Positions 6,118 through 14,194 of a stretch of DNA of 17,558 nt are shown piece by piece. The stretch covers positions 1-17,558 of the forward strand of contig JAUWVG010000005.1 in the NCBI GenBank assembly GCA_030617525.1, read 5' to 3'. The first letter of the stretch is position 1, and each line of letters opens with the position of its first letter. The notes beneath the pieces were generated by a model. That model saw only the letters and a list, made by a program, of their open reading frames with translations, did not search any database and was not told where the DNA came from. The translations under genes and the position numbers were made by a program. The stretch comes from Candidatus Aminicenantota bacterium (GTDB lineage: Bacteria > Acidobacteriota > Aminicenantia > Aminicenantales > Aminicenantaceae).

Positions 6118-8286
6118 ATGCCTATTCAAAAAATCGACCTAGAAATCAGTAATCGAACCCTCTCTATCGAGTTCGGGAAAATGGGGAAACAAGCCGATGG
6201 ATCAGCCTTCATCCGGTACGGTGACACGATCATGCTTGTAACAGCCACATCAAAAAAAGAAGTGAAGGAACCAAAACCTTTTTTTCCTCTTATCGTTGAC
6301 TATCGCGAAAATACCTACGCCGCAGGAAAAATCCCCGGAGGTTTTTTTAAAAGAGAAGGAAGACCTTCAGAGAGAGAGATTCTCATCAGCCGGATGATTG
6401 ACAGACCCATTCGGACACTGTTTCCGGATGGATATTTTAACGACACACAGATTGTCGCATTTCTCTTATCTGCCGATATGGATAATGAATCCGATACTCT
6501 CGGCATAATCGGCGCTTCGGTTGCGCTTTATTTCTCTGATATCCCCTTCTCAACCCCTATTGGTGCCGTCAAAGTTGGCTATGTCAACGATGAATATGTC
6601 ATTAATCCGACAAGGAGTCAGCTTGAGAACAGCCCTCTTAACATGATTGTTGTCGGAACAGAAGAGGGAGTTGTGATGATGGAGGCAGCATGCGCTGAAG
6701 TCAAAGAGGATATAATCATTCAAGCCACAACTTTAGCCCAAACGAAAATACAAGAGATCATCAACTTGCAGAAGGATCTGTTTAGCCGGCTCGATATCCA
6801 AAAACGTGAGTTCAAGGCTAAGGAGATCGATCAAAATATGTACGATCGCATTGAGAAAAACATTTCAACTCCCCTATTGGAAGCCATTCAGGCTCCCGGA
6901 GTGAAAAGGGAAAAGGATGAAAAGACAAGTGCGATCCTTGAATCTTTGCTGGAAAAAATCCCTGAAGAAAATAAAGAGGAAACTAGCGACACAAAAGACA
7001 TCTTCTATGCCATTCAAAAGAAATTGGTCCGAAAATTAATTGTCGAAGGTCAAAAACGAGTCGACGGAAGGACTTTCGACGAAATCCGTCCCATCTCCAT
7101 CGAAGTGGGCATCCTTCCTCGAACACATGGATCTGCACTCTTTACACGTGGTGAAACCCAGTGCCTCGCCACAGTGACTCTCGGGACTTTTGAAGATATC
7201 CAGCGAGTTGACGGATTGATTGAGCAGGCAGACAAAAGGTTCATGCTCCACTACAACTTTCCTCCGTTTAGCGTTGGAGAAGTGTCCTTTCTCAGGGGTC
7301 CAGGCCGCAGGGAAATCGGACACGGCGCTTTAGCAGAAAAATCCATCATACCGTCCATTCCGGACGAAGAGGAATTTCCCTACACTATACGAATCGTTTC
7401 CGATATTCTGGAATCGAATGGATCTTCTTCAATGGCCACTGTCTGTGGGGGCGTTCTTGCTCTAATGGATGCAGGTGTTCCCCTGCCCTCCATCATTGCC
7501 GGAATGGCTATGGGATTGGTTAAAGAAGGCGACCGCTATGCGATCCTTACAGACATTGCCGGTCTCGAAGATCACCTTGGAGACATGGATCTCAAAGTTG
7601 CAGGAACAGAAAAAGGGATCACTGCCATCCAAATGGATTTAAAAATTCCACATCTTTCCATAGATGTGCTTAAGGAAGCCATAGAAAAAGCTCGATTGGC
7701 TCGATTAAAAGTTATCGAAAAAATGAGAGATGTCATTCCTGAATCCCGTGCTGACATCTCCCCTTATGCCCCCCGAATGATCAACATTTTTATCAATCCT
7801 GAAAAAGTGGGAGATGTGATTGGACCTGCTGGAAAAATCATCAAAAAAATCATTGCCGAAACAAAGGCTAAAATCGATATCGATGAGTCAGGAAAAATCA
7901 CTATCGCTTCTGTTGATGCCTCTGCTGCAGAAAAAGCCAAAGAAATGATCCATGACATCACAGTAGAAGCTGAGCTCGGGAAAGATTATACTGGAAAAGT
8001 CATCCGGATCGAAGATTATGGAGCTTTTGTTGAAATCCTGCCAAACGTTGTAGGTCTGCTGCATATTTCCGAAATTGCCCATCATCGCATACAAAATGTC
8101 AGGGACGTGATGAGGCTGGGTGATGCCATTCGTGTTAAAGTCATTTCGATCGATGAAAACAATAAAGTAAGAGTAAGTAAAAGAGCCCTTGAAGAACGAC
8201 CTCCCCATAACGAAAACTTTAACGACCGCTCAAGGGATTCAAAACCTCATTCTTATCGAAATAGAGATGATAAGAATCGGGATTGA
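6118..8286 (+). CDS. pnp: Polyribonucleotide nucleotidyltransferase (PNPase)
   Basis: This is a phosphorolytic 3'-5' exoribonuclease that degrades mRNA and can add tails. It works as a cytoplasmic trimer, often in a degradosome. The domain order is complete: a first RNase PH domain with FFKREGRPSERE near residues 76-87; a helical linker; a second RNase PH domain (about 311-530) with RTHGSALFTRGETQ, GPGRREIGHG (~394-403) and SNGSSSMA (~433-440), plus the metal-binding segment LGDMDLKVAGTEKGITAIQMD (~487-507); a KH domain with GPAGKIIKKI (~569); and an S1 domain (~622-692, GKVIRIEDYGAFVEI ... GLLHISEI). A short hydrophilic Arg/Asp/Asn-rich tail follows. The length of 722 residues is typical. 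AGAGGA precedes the ATG. Its stop codon lies 23 bases before the preferred start of the first pseudopilin. Confidence 0.98.
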   Translation: MPIQKIDLEISNRTLSIEFGKMGKQADGSAFIRYGDTIMLVTATSKKEVKEPKPFFPLIVDYRENTYAAGKIPGGFFKREGRPSEREILISRMIDRPIRTLFPDGYFNDTQIVAFLLSADMDNESDTLGIIGASVALYFSDIPFSTPIGAVKVGYVNDEYVINPTRSQLENSPLNMIVVGTEEGVVMMEAACAEVKEDIIIQATTLAQTKIQEIINLQKDLFSRLDIQKREFKAKEIDQNMYDRIEKNISTPLLEAIQAPGVKREKDEKTSAILESLLEKIPEENKEETSDTKDIFYAIQKKLVRKLIVEGQKRVDGRTFDEIRPISIEVGILPRTHGSALFTRGETQCLATVTLGTFEDIQRVDGLIEQADKRFMLHYNFPPFSVGEVSFLRGPGRREIGHGALAEKSIIPSIPDEEEFPYTIRIVSDILESNGSSSMATVCGGVLALMDAGVPLPSIIAGMAMGLVKEGDRYAILTDIAGLEDHLGDMDLKVAGTEKGITAIQMDLKIPHLSIDVLKEAIEKARLARLKVIEKMRDVIPESRADISPYAPRMINIFINPEKVGDVIGPAGKIIKKIIAETKAKIDIDESGKITIASVDASAAEKAKEMIHDITVEAELGKDYTGKVIRIEDYGAFVEILPNVVGLLHISEIAHHRIQNVRDVMRLGDAIRVKVISIDENNKVRVSKRALEERPPHNENFNDRSRDSKPHSYRNRDDKNRD

Positions 8287-8309
8287 TCCCCAGCGATACT
8301 ATTCCATAT

Positions 8310-8792
8310 ATGAAGATATTCAGACAGAGAAATCAGGGGTTTACTCTCATAGAAATGCTTGTCACTCTCACTATTGTTGCCATTCTCGCCGGCGCAGCTT
8401 TCCCACTGGCAAAATTTGCAGTTAAACGGCAAAAAGAAATCGAACTGAGAAGGAATCTCAGGCTGCTGAGAGAAGCGATAGATGCATACAAATTGATGGC
8501 CGATGAAAAAAAATTTGAATTTGATGAGGAGACTGAAGGTTACCCTCCTGATCTGGACATCCTTGTAGAGGGAATCGAAATCAAGGAATCAGAAGAGGGA
8601 ACTGAAGTTGAAAGGATTCATAAATTTTTGCGCCGAATCCCCAAAGACCCCATGACAAATTCTTTAGAATGGGGATTAAGATCTTACCAGGATGATCTGG
8701 ATTCAGGAGCTTGGGGAGGAGAAAATGTGTATGATGTCCACACAAAAAGCCCGGGAATTGCACTCGATGGGACCAAATACAGGGAGTGGTAG
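8310..8792 (+). CDS. Type II secretion/type IV pilus-like pseudopilin (GspG-like)
   Basis: This is a prepilin-like protein exported through the inner membrane and cleaved by a prepilin peptidase. From the ATG at 8310 the leader is MKIFRQRNQG, cut before FTLIEMLVTLTIVAILAGAA, with Glu at mature position 5. The rest is a soluble domain with RRIPKDPMTN, WGLRSYQDD and a C-terminal HTKSPGIALDGTKYREW, as in GspG-type major pseudopilins. A TTG at 8283 that overlaps the pnp stop (TTGA) is an alternative start giving a 19-residue leader. Neither start has a strong ribosome binding site, so translational coupling to pnp is possible. It is the first of three pseudopilin-like genes in tandem. Confidence 0.88.
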   Translation: MKIFRQRNQGFTLIEMLVTLTIVAILAGAAFPLAKFAVKRQKEIELRRNLRLLREAIDAYKLMADEKKFEFDEETEGYPPDLDILVEGIEIKESEEGTEVERIHKFLRRIPKDPMTNSLEWGLRSYQDDLDSGAWGGENVYDVHTKSPGIALDGTKYREW

Positions 8793-9216
8793 GACACTGA
8801 AAAGAACAGGGTCCTTTAAACGGTCTCAAAAAGGATTCACTCTTATCGAACTCATCGTTGTTTTCACGCTTATCGGGATATTAGTTGGCCTTGCTCTTCC
8901 ACAATACCAAACCGGAACACGAAGAGCACGCGAAGCCGTCCTTAAGGAAAACCTGTATGTTATGAGAACTCTTATCAATCAGTATTACACAGATAAGATG
9001 AAATACCCTGCATCCCTGCAGACACTGGTCGATGAAGGCTACTTGCGTGAAATTCCCGTGGATCCCATTACCAAATCCTCTGAGACATGGATCGAAATTC
9101 CGGAAATACTCAATCAAGAAGATATGCTTTCAGGAATGGAAGTTCCAGGGATTGTCGATTTGCATTCCGGTTCAGAACGCACCGCCTTGGATGGAACTGT
9201 TTTTAGTACATGGTAA
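8767..9216 (+). CDS. Second pseudopilin (GspG-like)
   Basis: This is a prepilin with the cleavage site SQKG / FTLIELIVVFTLIGILVG and Glu at mature position 5, then LPQYQTGTRRAREAVLKENL and LRTLINQYY-type helix and YPASLQTLVDEGYLREIPVDPITK, a classic GspG pattern. The ATG at 8767 is the start nearest the cleavage site and overlaps the preceding gene by 26 bases. The open frame reaches back to 8692, but that region codes for the preceding pseudopilin. The leader of about 23 residues is long and basic. The C-terminus, IVDLHSGSERTALDGTVFSTW, parallels that of the preceding gene, so the two look like an old tandem duplication. Confidence 0.87.
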   Translation: MGPNTGSGRTLKRTGSFKRSQKGFTLIELIVVFTLIGILVGLALPQYQTGTRRAREAVLKENLYVMRTLINQYYTDKMKYPASLQTLVDEGYLREIPVDPITKSSETWIEIPEILNQEDMLSGMEVPGIVDLHSGSERTALDGTVFSTW

Positions 9217-9758
9217 TTAGAAGCCAGAAAATCCAGACAAATTCCGCAGGATACACTCTCCTCATTCTCCTTTTCGCTGTAACCCTGTTGATTATTGGTC
9301 TTTTGGTCGCTGTTCCCGTCTGGCAAACTCAAATACAGAGAGAAAAAGAAGAAGAACTCATCTTTCGGGGAAAACAGTACGCCGAAGCCATCCGCCTCTT
9401 CCAGATGAAGAAACCAGGGACTTTTCCCAAAACGATGGACGAATTGATTGAAGAAAAATGCATCCGGCGCCTTTATACAGATCCTATGACTAAACATGGC
9501 GAATGGAATGTCATTGTTCCTTATCAAAGGGTTTCGGCAAAACGAAAAGGATCACTCCAGAGAGTTCTTGTTGTTCCATCGAGTCTGCTCGCAGGTGTTG
9601 ACAATGCACAGATTATTGGAGTCGTGAGTGCATCAACACAGAAATCAGTAAAAATCTATTACGAACAGGAATCCTATGACCAATGGCTTTTTTTCTTTGG
9701 GCAGGATCCGGAAAAAATGCCTGAAATCATCTATTATGGTCAGGAAGAAAGAAATTAA
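9210..9758 (+). CDS. Third pseudopilin-like protein lacking Glu5
   Basis: A prepilin-like N-terminus (NSAG / YTLLILLFAVTLLIIGLLVAV) is followed by WQTQIQREKEEELIFRGKQYAEAIRLFQ and YTDPMTKHGEW, showing kinship with PulG-like proteins. Mature position 5 is Ile instead of the conserved Glu, and the leader is 14 residues. The ATG overlaps the stop of the preceding gene by seven bases, and its own stop shares one base with the lpxB start. Glu5 normally pairs with the N-terminal amine of the neighbouring subunit during assembly. A protein without it is more likely a tip/initiator subunit or non-assembling partner, as is known for GspK; this is inference. It is also possible that it remains a simple membrane-anchored protein. 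Confidence 0.82.
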   Translation: MVIRSQKIQTNSAGYTLLILLFAVTLLIIGLLVAVPVWQTQIQREKEEELIFRGKQYAEAIRLFQMKKPGTFPKTMDELIEEKCIRRLYTDPMTKHGEWNVIVPYQRVSAKRKGSLQRVLVVPSSLLAGVDNAQIIGVVSASTQKSVKIYYEQESYDQWLFFFGQDPEKMPEIIYYGQEERN

Positions 9759-10900
9759 TGGACTCAATACTCATCATTGCCGGTGAAAATTCAGGAGACC
9801 GATATGGTGCCGAACTCGTTTGTGAGTTTAAAAAAAGAAATCCTCAGATCGAATTCTTCGGCATCGGCGGGAGTCACATGGAGCACGAAGGCGTTCAACT
9901 ACTTTTTTCTGTTCAGGATTTAGCGCTTATTGGGATCGTTGAAGTTCTCTCCCATATTCCTCGTATTAAAAAGATCTTCAACTCCATTACAAATGAAGTC
10001 AAAATAAGAAAACCAGTCGCTGCAGTTTTGATCGATTCCCCTGATTTTAATCTGCGTCTTGCGAAAAAATTGAAGACGCTGTCCGTTCCCGTTCTCTATT
10101 ATATAAGTCCCACTGTTTGGGTTTGGAGAAAGTGGCGACTGAAAAAAATTAAAAAATTTGTCCAAAAAATGATGCTCATCTTTCCTTTTGAGGAAGACAT
10201 TTACCGGAAACACGGCATTCCCGCGGTGTTCGTTGGTCATCCTCTAGTCAAAAAAGTGGATGTCTCCATGGCACGCGAAGATTTTTTTCAGAAGCATAGG
10301 ATAAATTCCGAAAAAACCATCTTATGTGTCCTTCCTGGGAGCAGGAGTACTGAAATCGGTTATCACATGCCAGTGCTCATAGAAGCCCTCAAAAAAATCA
10401 ACCAGAAATACGACGTTCAGTTCATAATTAATTTAGCAAAAAATTTGGATAAAGATCTCGTCCTCAAATATATCCCTCCCAGTTTGAATAACATTCTTGC
10501 CCTCACGGAGGAAGACGCTTATGCCGCAATGGCATACAGTGACATGGCCCTCTCATCCTGCGGCACAGCCAATTTAGAATTGGCACTTCTAGAAACTCCC
10601 TTTCTTGCTTTTTACAGGCTTTCGTCTTTAACATACAACCTTGGAATTCATCTCATGAAGCTAAAGAAATACAGCATCGTCAATATCCTGGCCGGTGTTG
10701 AGGTCGTTCCTGAACTGATTCAGAAAAAATTTACTCCCGATAACATTTTCAAAGAAACTCAAGATATCCTCGAATCCCAACATAAACAGGAAAAAATGAT
10801 CTATGAGTTCAAAAGGATCAAAGGCCTTCTGGGAGAAAAAAGCGCTCCCCAGAATGTGGCCATTGAATTAGCTAAATTGATAGGAGAAACTGAACAATGA
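9758..10900 (+). CDS. lpxB: Lipid-A-disaccharide synthase
   Basis: This GT19 enzyme joins UDP-2,3-diacylglucosamine and lipid X to give the lipid A disaccharide at the inner membrane. Recognisable elements are AGENSGDRYGAEL (8-20), FFGIGGSHM, IDSPDFNL (92-99), YYISPTVWVWRKWR (114-127), VGHPL (159-163), LPGSRSTEI and the C-terminal SSCGTANLELALLETPFLAFYR. The length of 380 residues is typical. The start overlaps the preceding stop by one base (TAATG), and the stop overlaps the next start (ATGA), so it is tightly coupled to its neighbours. Together with waaA it shows that the organism makes lipid A. The usual lpxA/lpxC/lpxD neighbours are not in the window. Confidence 0.96.
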   Translation: MDSILIIAGENSGDRYGAELVCEFKKRNPQIEFFGIGGSHMEHEGVQLLFSVQDLALIGIVEVLSHIPRIKKIFNSITNEVKIRKPVAAVLIDSPDFNLRLAKKLKTLSVPVLYYISPTVWVWRKWRLKKIKKFVQKMMLIFPFEEDIYRKHGIPAVFVGHPLVKKVDVSMAREDFFQKHRINSEKTILCVLPGSRSTEIGYHMPVLIEALKKINQKYDVQFIINLAKNLDKDLVLKYIPPSLNNILALTEEDAYAAMAYSDMALSSCGTANLELALLETPFLAFYRLSSLTYNLGIHLMKLKKYSIVNILAGVEVVPELIQKKFTPDNIFKETQDILESQHKQEKMIYEFKRIKGLLGEKSAPQNVAIELAKLIGETEQ

Positions 10901-11406
10901 AAAAATTTGTGATTTGGACCTTTGTCGCCCTGCTTGCTTTCTCTGGAGCTGCAGGCCAGGAGAATGAAATTCTGAAACTCAAAGAACAAATTATCGAACT
11001 GCAAAATAATGGAGAATTGGGTTTTCAAAATTTCATCCTCTGCTCTTCAATTTTTACTTTTGCATCTTATGTCCCCCTCTCTGAACCCGTTATTGGAAAA
11101 ACGGGAACCCTCCTTGTCTACTATGAACCCCTCAATATTTTCACAAAAAAAGAAGATGGGATTTATGAAATCTGGTACACACAGGATATGGTCCTCTTGA
11201 ATCAAGACGAGACAGTCATATCAGAGTGGCTAGACATCCTGGAGTTTCATCATCGGACGAATAAACCTGTTATGGATGTATTTGCTCAAAACAGTCTTGA
11301 CTTCGATGGATCCATACCTCCAGGGAAATACAAATTTAAGGCTGTTTTGAAGGACAAGCTGCGTGGTGATTCCGTCACAAAAATTATTGATTTCGAGATC
11401 CGCTAG
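10897..11406 (+). CDS. Small secreted protein of unknown function
   Basis: The family is not recognised. A signal peptide is clear: MKK, then an apolar stretch, ending near AFSGAAGQ at about residue 21 (AxG-like cleavage). A short charged helix (NEILKLKEQIIELQ) follows, then a mostly beta-rich domain with YVPLSEPVIGKTGTLLVYYEPLNIF, IYEIWYTQDM and a C-terminal IPPGKYKFKAVLKDKLRGDSV ending DFEIR, suggestive of an immunoglobulin-like beta-sandwich. It shares ATGA with the lpxB end, so it is coupled to lpxB. Its stop codon overlaps that of the convergent DUF192 gene within one CTAG. A role in the envelope is likely from export and context only. Confidence 0.8.
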   Translation: MKKFVIWTFVALLAFSGAAGQENEILKLKEQIIELQNNGELGFQNFILCSSIFTFASYVPLSEPVIGKTGTLLVYYEPLNIFTKKEDGIYEIWYTQDMVLLNQDETVISEWLDILEFHHRTNKPVMDVFAQNSLDFDGSIPPGKYKFKAVLKDKLRGDSVTKIIDFEIR

Positions 11407-11837
11407 AGAATAAACTCAATCCGATCATACAGCTTGAGTTTCCGCTTTTCTATACTTCCTGCTTTTAACTCAAGAACATATTTTGCAGGAAGAGTCGGCG
11501 CATAAGAAGGACAGGGCTCTTTTTCACAAGGCGGGACTTCGCGTTCGAGATGAACGATCCTCCTCTGCCTATCCAGCCAGAGGATATCAATCGCAAAATT
11601 CATGTTCTTCATCCAAAAGGAATACAGTCCTTCCGATACAAAGACAAACAGCATTCCTTGGTCTTCATTGAGTGTTTTCCGGAACATGAGTCCCCGCATC
11701 CGGTCCTCTTCGGTTTTAACCAAATCAGCAAAAATCGTTTCTCCATCGGGAAAAAAAATGCGAATGTGCGTCACTTTTGACCACAAAAATACAAAAGCCA
11801 AAACCATCATAAATACGAGAATTGTACTTTTTTTCAT
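11403..11837 (-). CDS. DUF192 family protein, membrane-anchored
   Basis: It has the DUF192 (COG1430) core: FADLVKTEEDRMRGLMFRKTL, DQGMLFVFVSEGLYSFWMKNMNFAIDILWLD and a C-terminal KYVLELKAGSIEKRKLKLYDRI. The biochemical function of this family is not established. Residues 5-20 form an apolar segment, so the domain would sit outside the cytoplasm, anchored or released. Two Cys (PPCEKEPCPSY) lie in the loop before the last strand, and could form a disulfide in the periplasm. It follows pcm after five bases as the last gene of the proS-pcm unit. No clear ribosome binding site precedes the ATG, consistent with coupling to pcm. Confidence 0.85.
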   Translation of the reverse strand: MKKSTILVFMMVLAFVFLWSKVTHIRIFFPDGETIFADLVKTEEDRMRGLMFRKTLNEDQGMLFVFVSEGLYSFWMKNMNFAIDILWLDRQRRIVHLEREVPPCEKEPCPSYAPTLPAKYVLELKAGSIEKRKLKLYDRIEFIL

Positions 11838-11842
11838 ATTAT

Positions 11843-12478
11843 TTAATGATGTGAAACGAGCGGAACGAAACGCACTGATAAAAGTTTTTTTTCCTTGAAT
11901 CCTCTTGGACTTCTTACAGTGAGCATAAGGCTCTGAAAGGTATCTCCCACCGGAACAATGAGCTTCCCTCCAATAGACAACTGTTCTTGAAGAGGTTGAG
12001 GGATTACACGCGGAGCGGCTGTCACGATGATGGCATCAAAAGGAGAAAACTCTTTCCAACCATAAGATCCATCACCGACTTTAAACTGAATATTTTTGTA
12101 TCCCAATTCCGCCAGTATGATTCGGCTTTTTATTGAAAGACTTTCAATGATCTCAACAGAATAAACATCCTTGACGATCTCAGCCAGAATGGCCGTCTGG
12201 TAACCAGATCCAGTCCCGATTTCTAGAACTTTTTTGCTGCCCTCCAGTTGGAGAACCTCCGACATATAAGCGACGATGTATGGCTGAGAAATTGTCTGTC
12301 CTTCACCAATAGAGAGGGGTTCATCATTATAGGCGTGAGACCTGATCTTATCAGGGACAAATTCATGCCGCGGCACCTTTTCCATGGCCGCAAGCACTTT
12401 GGTATCTTTGATTCCCCTCGCTTTGATTTGCTTCCTTACCATCCTTTGTCTTTTCTCTTCAAAATTTTCTTCACTCAT
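11843..12478 (-). CDS. pcm: Protein-L-isoaspartate O-methyltransferase
   Basis: This SAM-dependent repair enzyme methylates L-isoaspartyl residues in aged proteins so that they can revert to aspartate. The N-terminal helix region (MVRKQIKARGIKD, AMEKVPRHEFVP) is typical. The isoaspartate-binding segment GEGQTISQPYIVAYM (58-72) and the SAM loop LEIGTGSGYQTAIL (85-98) are intact, followed by VGDGSYGW and the conserved APRVIPQPLQEQL and GGKLIVPVG. The length of 211 residues is normal. AAGAAGAA stands before the ATG. It is the middle gene of the proS-pcm-DUF192 unit, 51 bases after proS. Confidence 0.95.
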   Translation of the reverse strand: MSEENFEEKRQRMVRKQIKARGIKDTKVLAAMEKVPRHEFVPDKIRSHAYNDEPLSIGEGQTISQPYIVAYMSEVLQLEGSKKVLEIGTGSGYQTAILAEIVKDVYSVEIIESLSIKSRIILAELGYKNIQFKVGDGSYGWKEFSPFDAIIVTAAPRVIPQPLQEQLSIGGKLIVPVGDTFQSLMLTVRSPRGFKEKKLLSVRFVPLVSHH

Positions 12479-12484
12479 TTTCTT

Positions 12485-12522
12485 CTTGAAAACTCAAGAA
12501 AAGATATGGGCTAAAAGCCCGT
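12485..12522 (-). terminator. Hairpins between proS and pcm
   Basis: ATGGGCT/AGCCCGT (12506-12512 with 12516-12522) gives a 7-pair stem (one G-U) with a 3-base loop, just after the proS stop. TCTTGA/TCAAGA (12484-12489 with 12494-12499) adds a 6-pair stem close to the pcm ribosome binding site. On the minus strand a U-rich but interrupted run follows the first stem. Partial termination or mRNA processing between the genes is possible. Confidence 0.4.
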
Positions 12523-12529
12523 CTAAGAA

Positions 12530-13984
12530 TTAATAAGCTTTAGCAAATAGGACTCTTTTATTGGAGTCTTTTCCACAGAGAATACAATGGCCTTCCTTCT
12601 TATCGTGAGGGTCTTCGGGCAAAACAATACGAATAGTCGCCATCGTCTCATCTTTGATTTTTCTCTCACACAAAGGTTCACCACACCAAAAAACCTTTAT
12701 GAATCCCCGTTGAGAGTCCATAATCTTCTGAAACTCGTCATAGGTCTGAACATCGTGCGTGTTTTCAGTTTGAAACTTCAATGCCGACTCAAAAAGTGAG
12801 TTTTGGATGTCTTGAAGGACAAGGGGGATGCGCTCGCTTAGTTCACTAAATGGTATTTGTTCTTTTTCAAGGGTATCCCTTCTAACCGAAATAACATGTT
12901 TATTTTTTATATCTCTGGGTCCGATTTCTATCCTAAGCGGAACTCCTCTCATCTCCCATTCCGAAAATTTCCAGCCCGGAGTAAATTCCTCCCTGTCATC
13001 AATTTTTACTCGTAATCCAAGTTGAAGAAGTTCGCGTTCGATATCCTTGGCTGCAGGAAGAACATCTTCCTTCCAGTTTCCTATAGAGATCGGGACAATG
13101 ATGACTTGAATGGGCGCCACATTCGGCGGTAATCTGAGACCGGAATCGTCTCCATGAGACATGATTAAGGCTCCTACCAGGCGCGTAGAGACTCCCCAAG
13201 AAGTCTGCCAAACATACTGAAGATTTTGTTCCTTATCTTCATACCGGATATTAAAAACCTCTGAAAAATGCTGGCCTAAAAAGTGAGACGTACCCATCTG
13301 AAGAGCTTTTCCATCAGACATTAAGGCTTCGATGGCGTATGTATCGGAGGCACCGGCAAATCTTTCCATTTCTGACTTTTTACCGGAGACCACAGGTATG
13401 GCCAATTCTGTCTCTACGAACTCTTTATACAGATCAAGAATCATCATGGTTTCATCAACCGCTTCCTGTTCTGTTCCATGAGCCGTATGCCCTTCCTGCC
13501 AAAGAAATTCTGTCGTTCTTAAGAATGGACGAGTCACCTTTTCCCATCGCACAATATTGGCCCACTGGTTGATCAAGACAGGCAGATCCCGCCAGGATTT
13601 GATCCATTTTGAGTACATGTTTCCAATGATGGCTTCCGATGTCGGACGTACGGCAAGCCGTTCTTCAAGTTCTTCACTTCCACCGACAGTCACCCAGGCA
13701 ACTTCAGGAGAAAATCCTTTAAGGTGTTCTGTTTCCTTCTGAAGGAAACTCTCAGGTATAAAAAGTGGAAAATAGGCGTTTGAATGGCCTGTCTTTTTTA
13801 TCCTCTCATCAAGGAGTCTTTGGATGTTTTCCCATATTGCATATCCATAGGGCCGAATGACCATCATGCCTTTCATTGGGGCATAGTCGGCAAGCTCCGC
13901 TTTACGAATCATCTCCAAATACCATTTAGAAAAATCCGCACTCTTCGGTGTTATCTGTTTAACAAATCGATCATCTTTTTTCAC
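12530..13984 (-). CDS. proS: Prolyl-tRNA synthetase, short (archaeal/eukaryote-like) type
   Basis: This class II aminoacyl-tRNA synthetase charges tRNA-Pro. The 484-residue length, without the ~180-residue editing insertion of the long bacterial form, marks the short type. Motifs are RPTSEAI (113-119), RTTEFLWQEGHTAH (156-169) and the motif 3 region around WGVSTRLVGALIMSHGD. After the anticodon-binding domain (PIQVIIVPI ... KIDDREEFTPGWKFSEWEMRGVPLRIEIG) comes a zinc-binding C-terminal domain with C434, C439, C467 and C470, and the family's terminal Tyr. The start is GTG at 13984, with GGAG seven bases upstream; a strong promoter lies just before it. It leads the unit proS-pcm-DUF192. Confidence 0.97.
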   Translation of the reverse strand: MKKDDRFVKQITPKSADFSKWYLEMIRKAELADYAPMKGMMVIRPYGYAIWENIQRLLDERIKKTGHSNAYFPLFIPESFLQKETEHLKGFSPEVAWVTVGGSEELEERLAVRPTSEAIIGNMYSKWIKSWRDLPVLINQWANIVRWEKVTRPFLRTTEFLWQEGHTAHGTEQEAVDETMMILDLYKEFVETELAIPVVSGKKSEMERFAGASDTYAIEALMSDGKALQMGTSHFLGQHFSEVFNIRYEDKEQNLQYVWQTSWGVSTRLVGALIMSHGDDSGLRLPPNVAPIQVIIVPISIGNWKEDVLPAAKDIERELLQLGLRVKIDDREEFTPGWKFSEWEMRGVPLRIEIGPRDIKNKHVISVRRDTLEKEQIPFSELSERIPLVLQDIQNSLFESALKFQTENTHDVQTYDEFQKIMDSQRGFIKVFWCGEPLCERKIKDETMATIRIVLPEDPHDKKEGHCILCGKDSNKRVLFAKAY

Positions 13985-14013
13985 TATTTTTCTCCGTGTT
14001 TCAACTATCGGGT

Positions 14014-14042
14014 ATTCTAAATTCTCTCTCTATTTTTGTCAA
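14014..14042 (-). promoter_or_regulatory. Sigma-70-type promoter for proS-pcm-DUF192
   Basis: On the minus strand, TTGACA (14037-14042) and TAGAAT (14014-14019) are separated by exactly 17 bases. The leader would be roughly 25 bases long and contains the GGAG ribosome binding site. This is the best promoter match in the window. Confidence 0.7.
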
Positions 14043-14105
14043 ATACAGCCCTTGAAATTAATGTGAGAGTGAAAAATCGGGGGGTTATAAAAGAGGTCTC
14101 AATTT

Positions 14106-14148
14106 ATCACCCCAAAATTCATCCACAAGGGTGATTGATCCTGTTAAA
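14106..14148 (+). repeat. Duplicated upstream element, copy A (with hairpin)
   Basis: This element aligns with 14643-14684 at about 32 of 43 positions: ATCACCCC, then ATCATCCA-like, AAG, GATTGA and GT-AAA in the same order. Copy A also holds a perfect inverted repeat, ATCACCC (14106-14112) with GGGTGAT (14129-14135). It ends 46 bases before the ATG of the first PilZ-like gene. It may be a regulatory site or a remnant of the duplication that made the paralogues. Confidence 0.55.
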
Positions 14149-14194
14149 AGAATATGAGATTTTAAATATGCCAAGAGGAAAAGAGGAAGTAAAC

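Noticed and set aside
7036..7323. Antisense frames inside pnp, including one of 95 codons
   Set aside because: They lie wholly within a strongly conserved pnp coding region and show no domain or start signal.
8692..8766. Longer N-terminus for the second pseudopilin
   Set aside because: It would overlap the first pseudopilin by about 100 bases and place 48 residues before the cleavage site; the ATG at 8767 gives a plausible leader.
11403..11406. Overlapping stop codons of convergent genes in CTAG
   Set aside because: It is a real feature but a common result of compaction; it carries no evident regulatory meaning.
11602..11898. Plus-strand frame of 98 codons over DUF192
   Set aside because: It is opposite a recognised DUF192 gene, has no family likeness and runs across the pcm-DUF192 junction.
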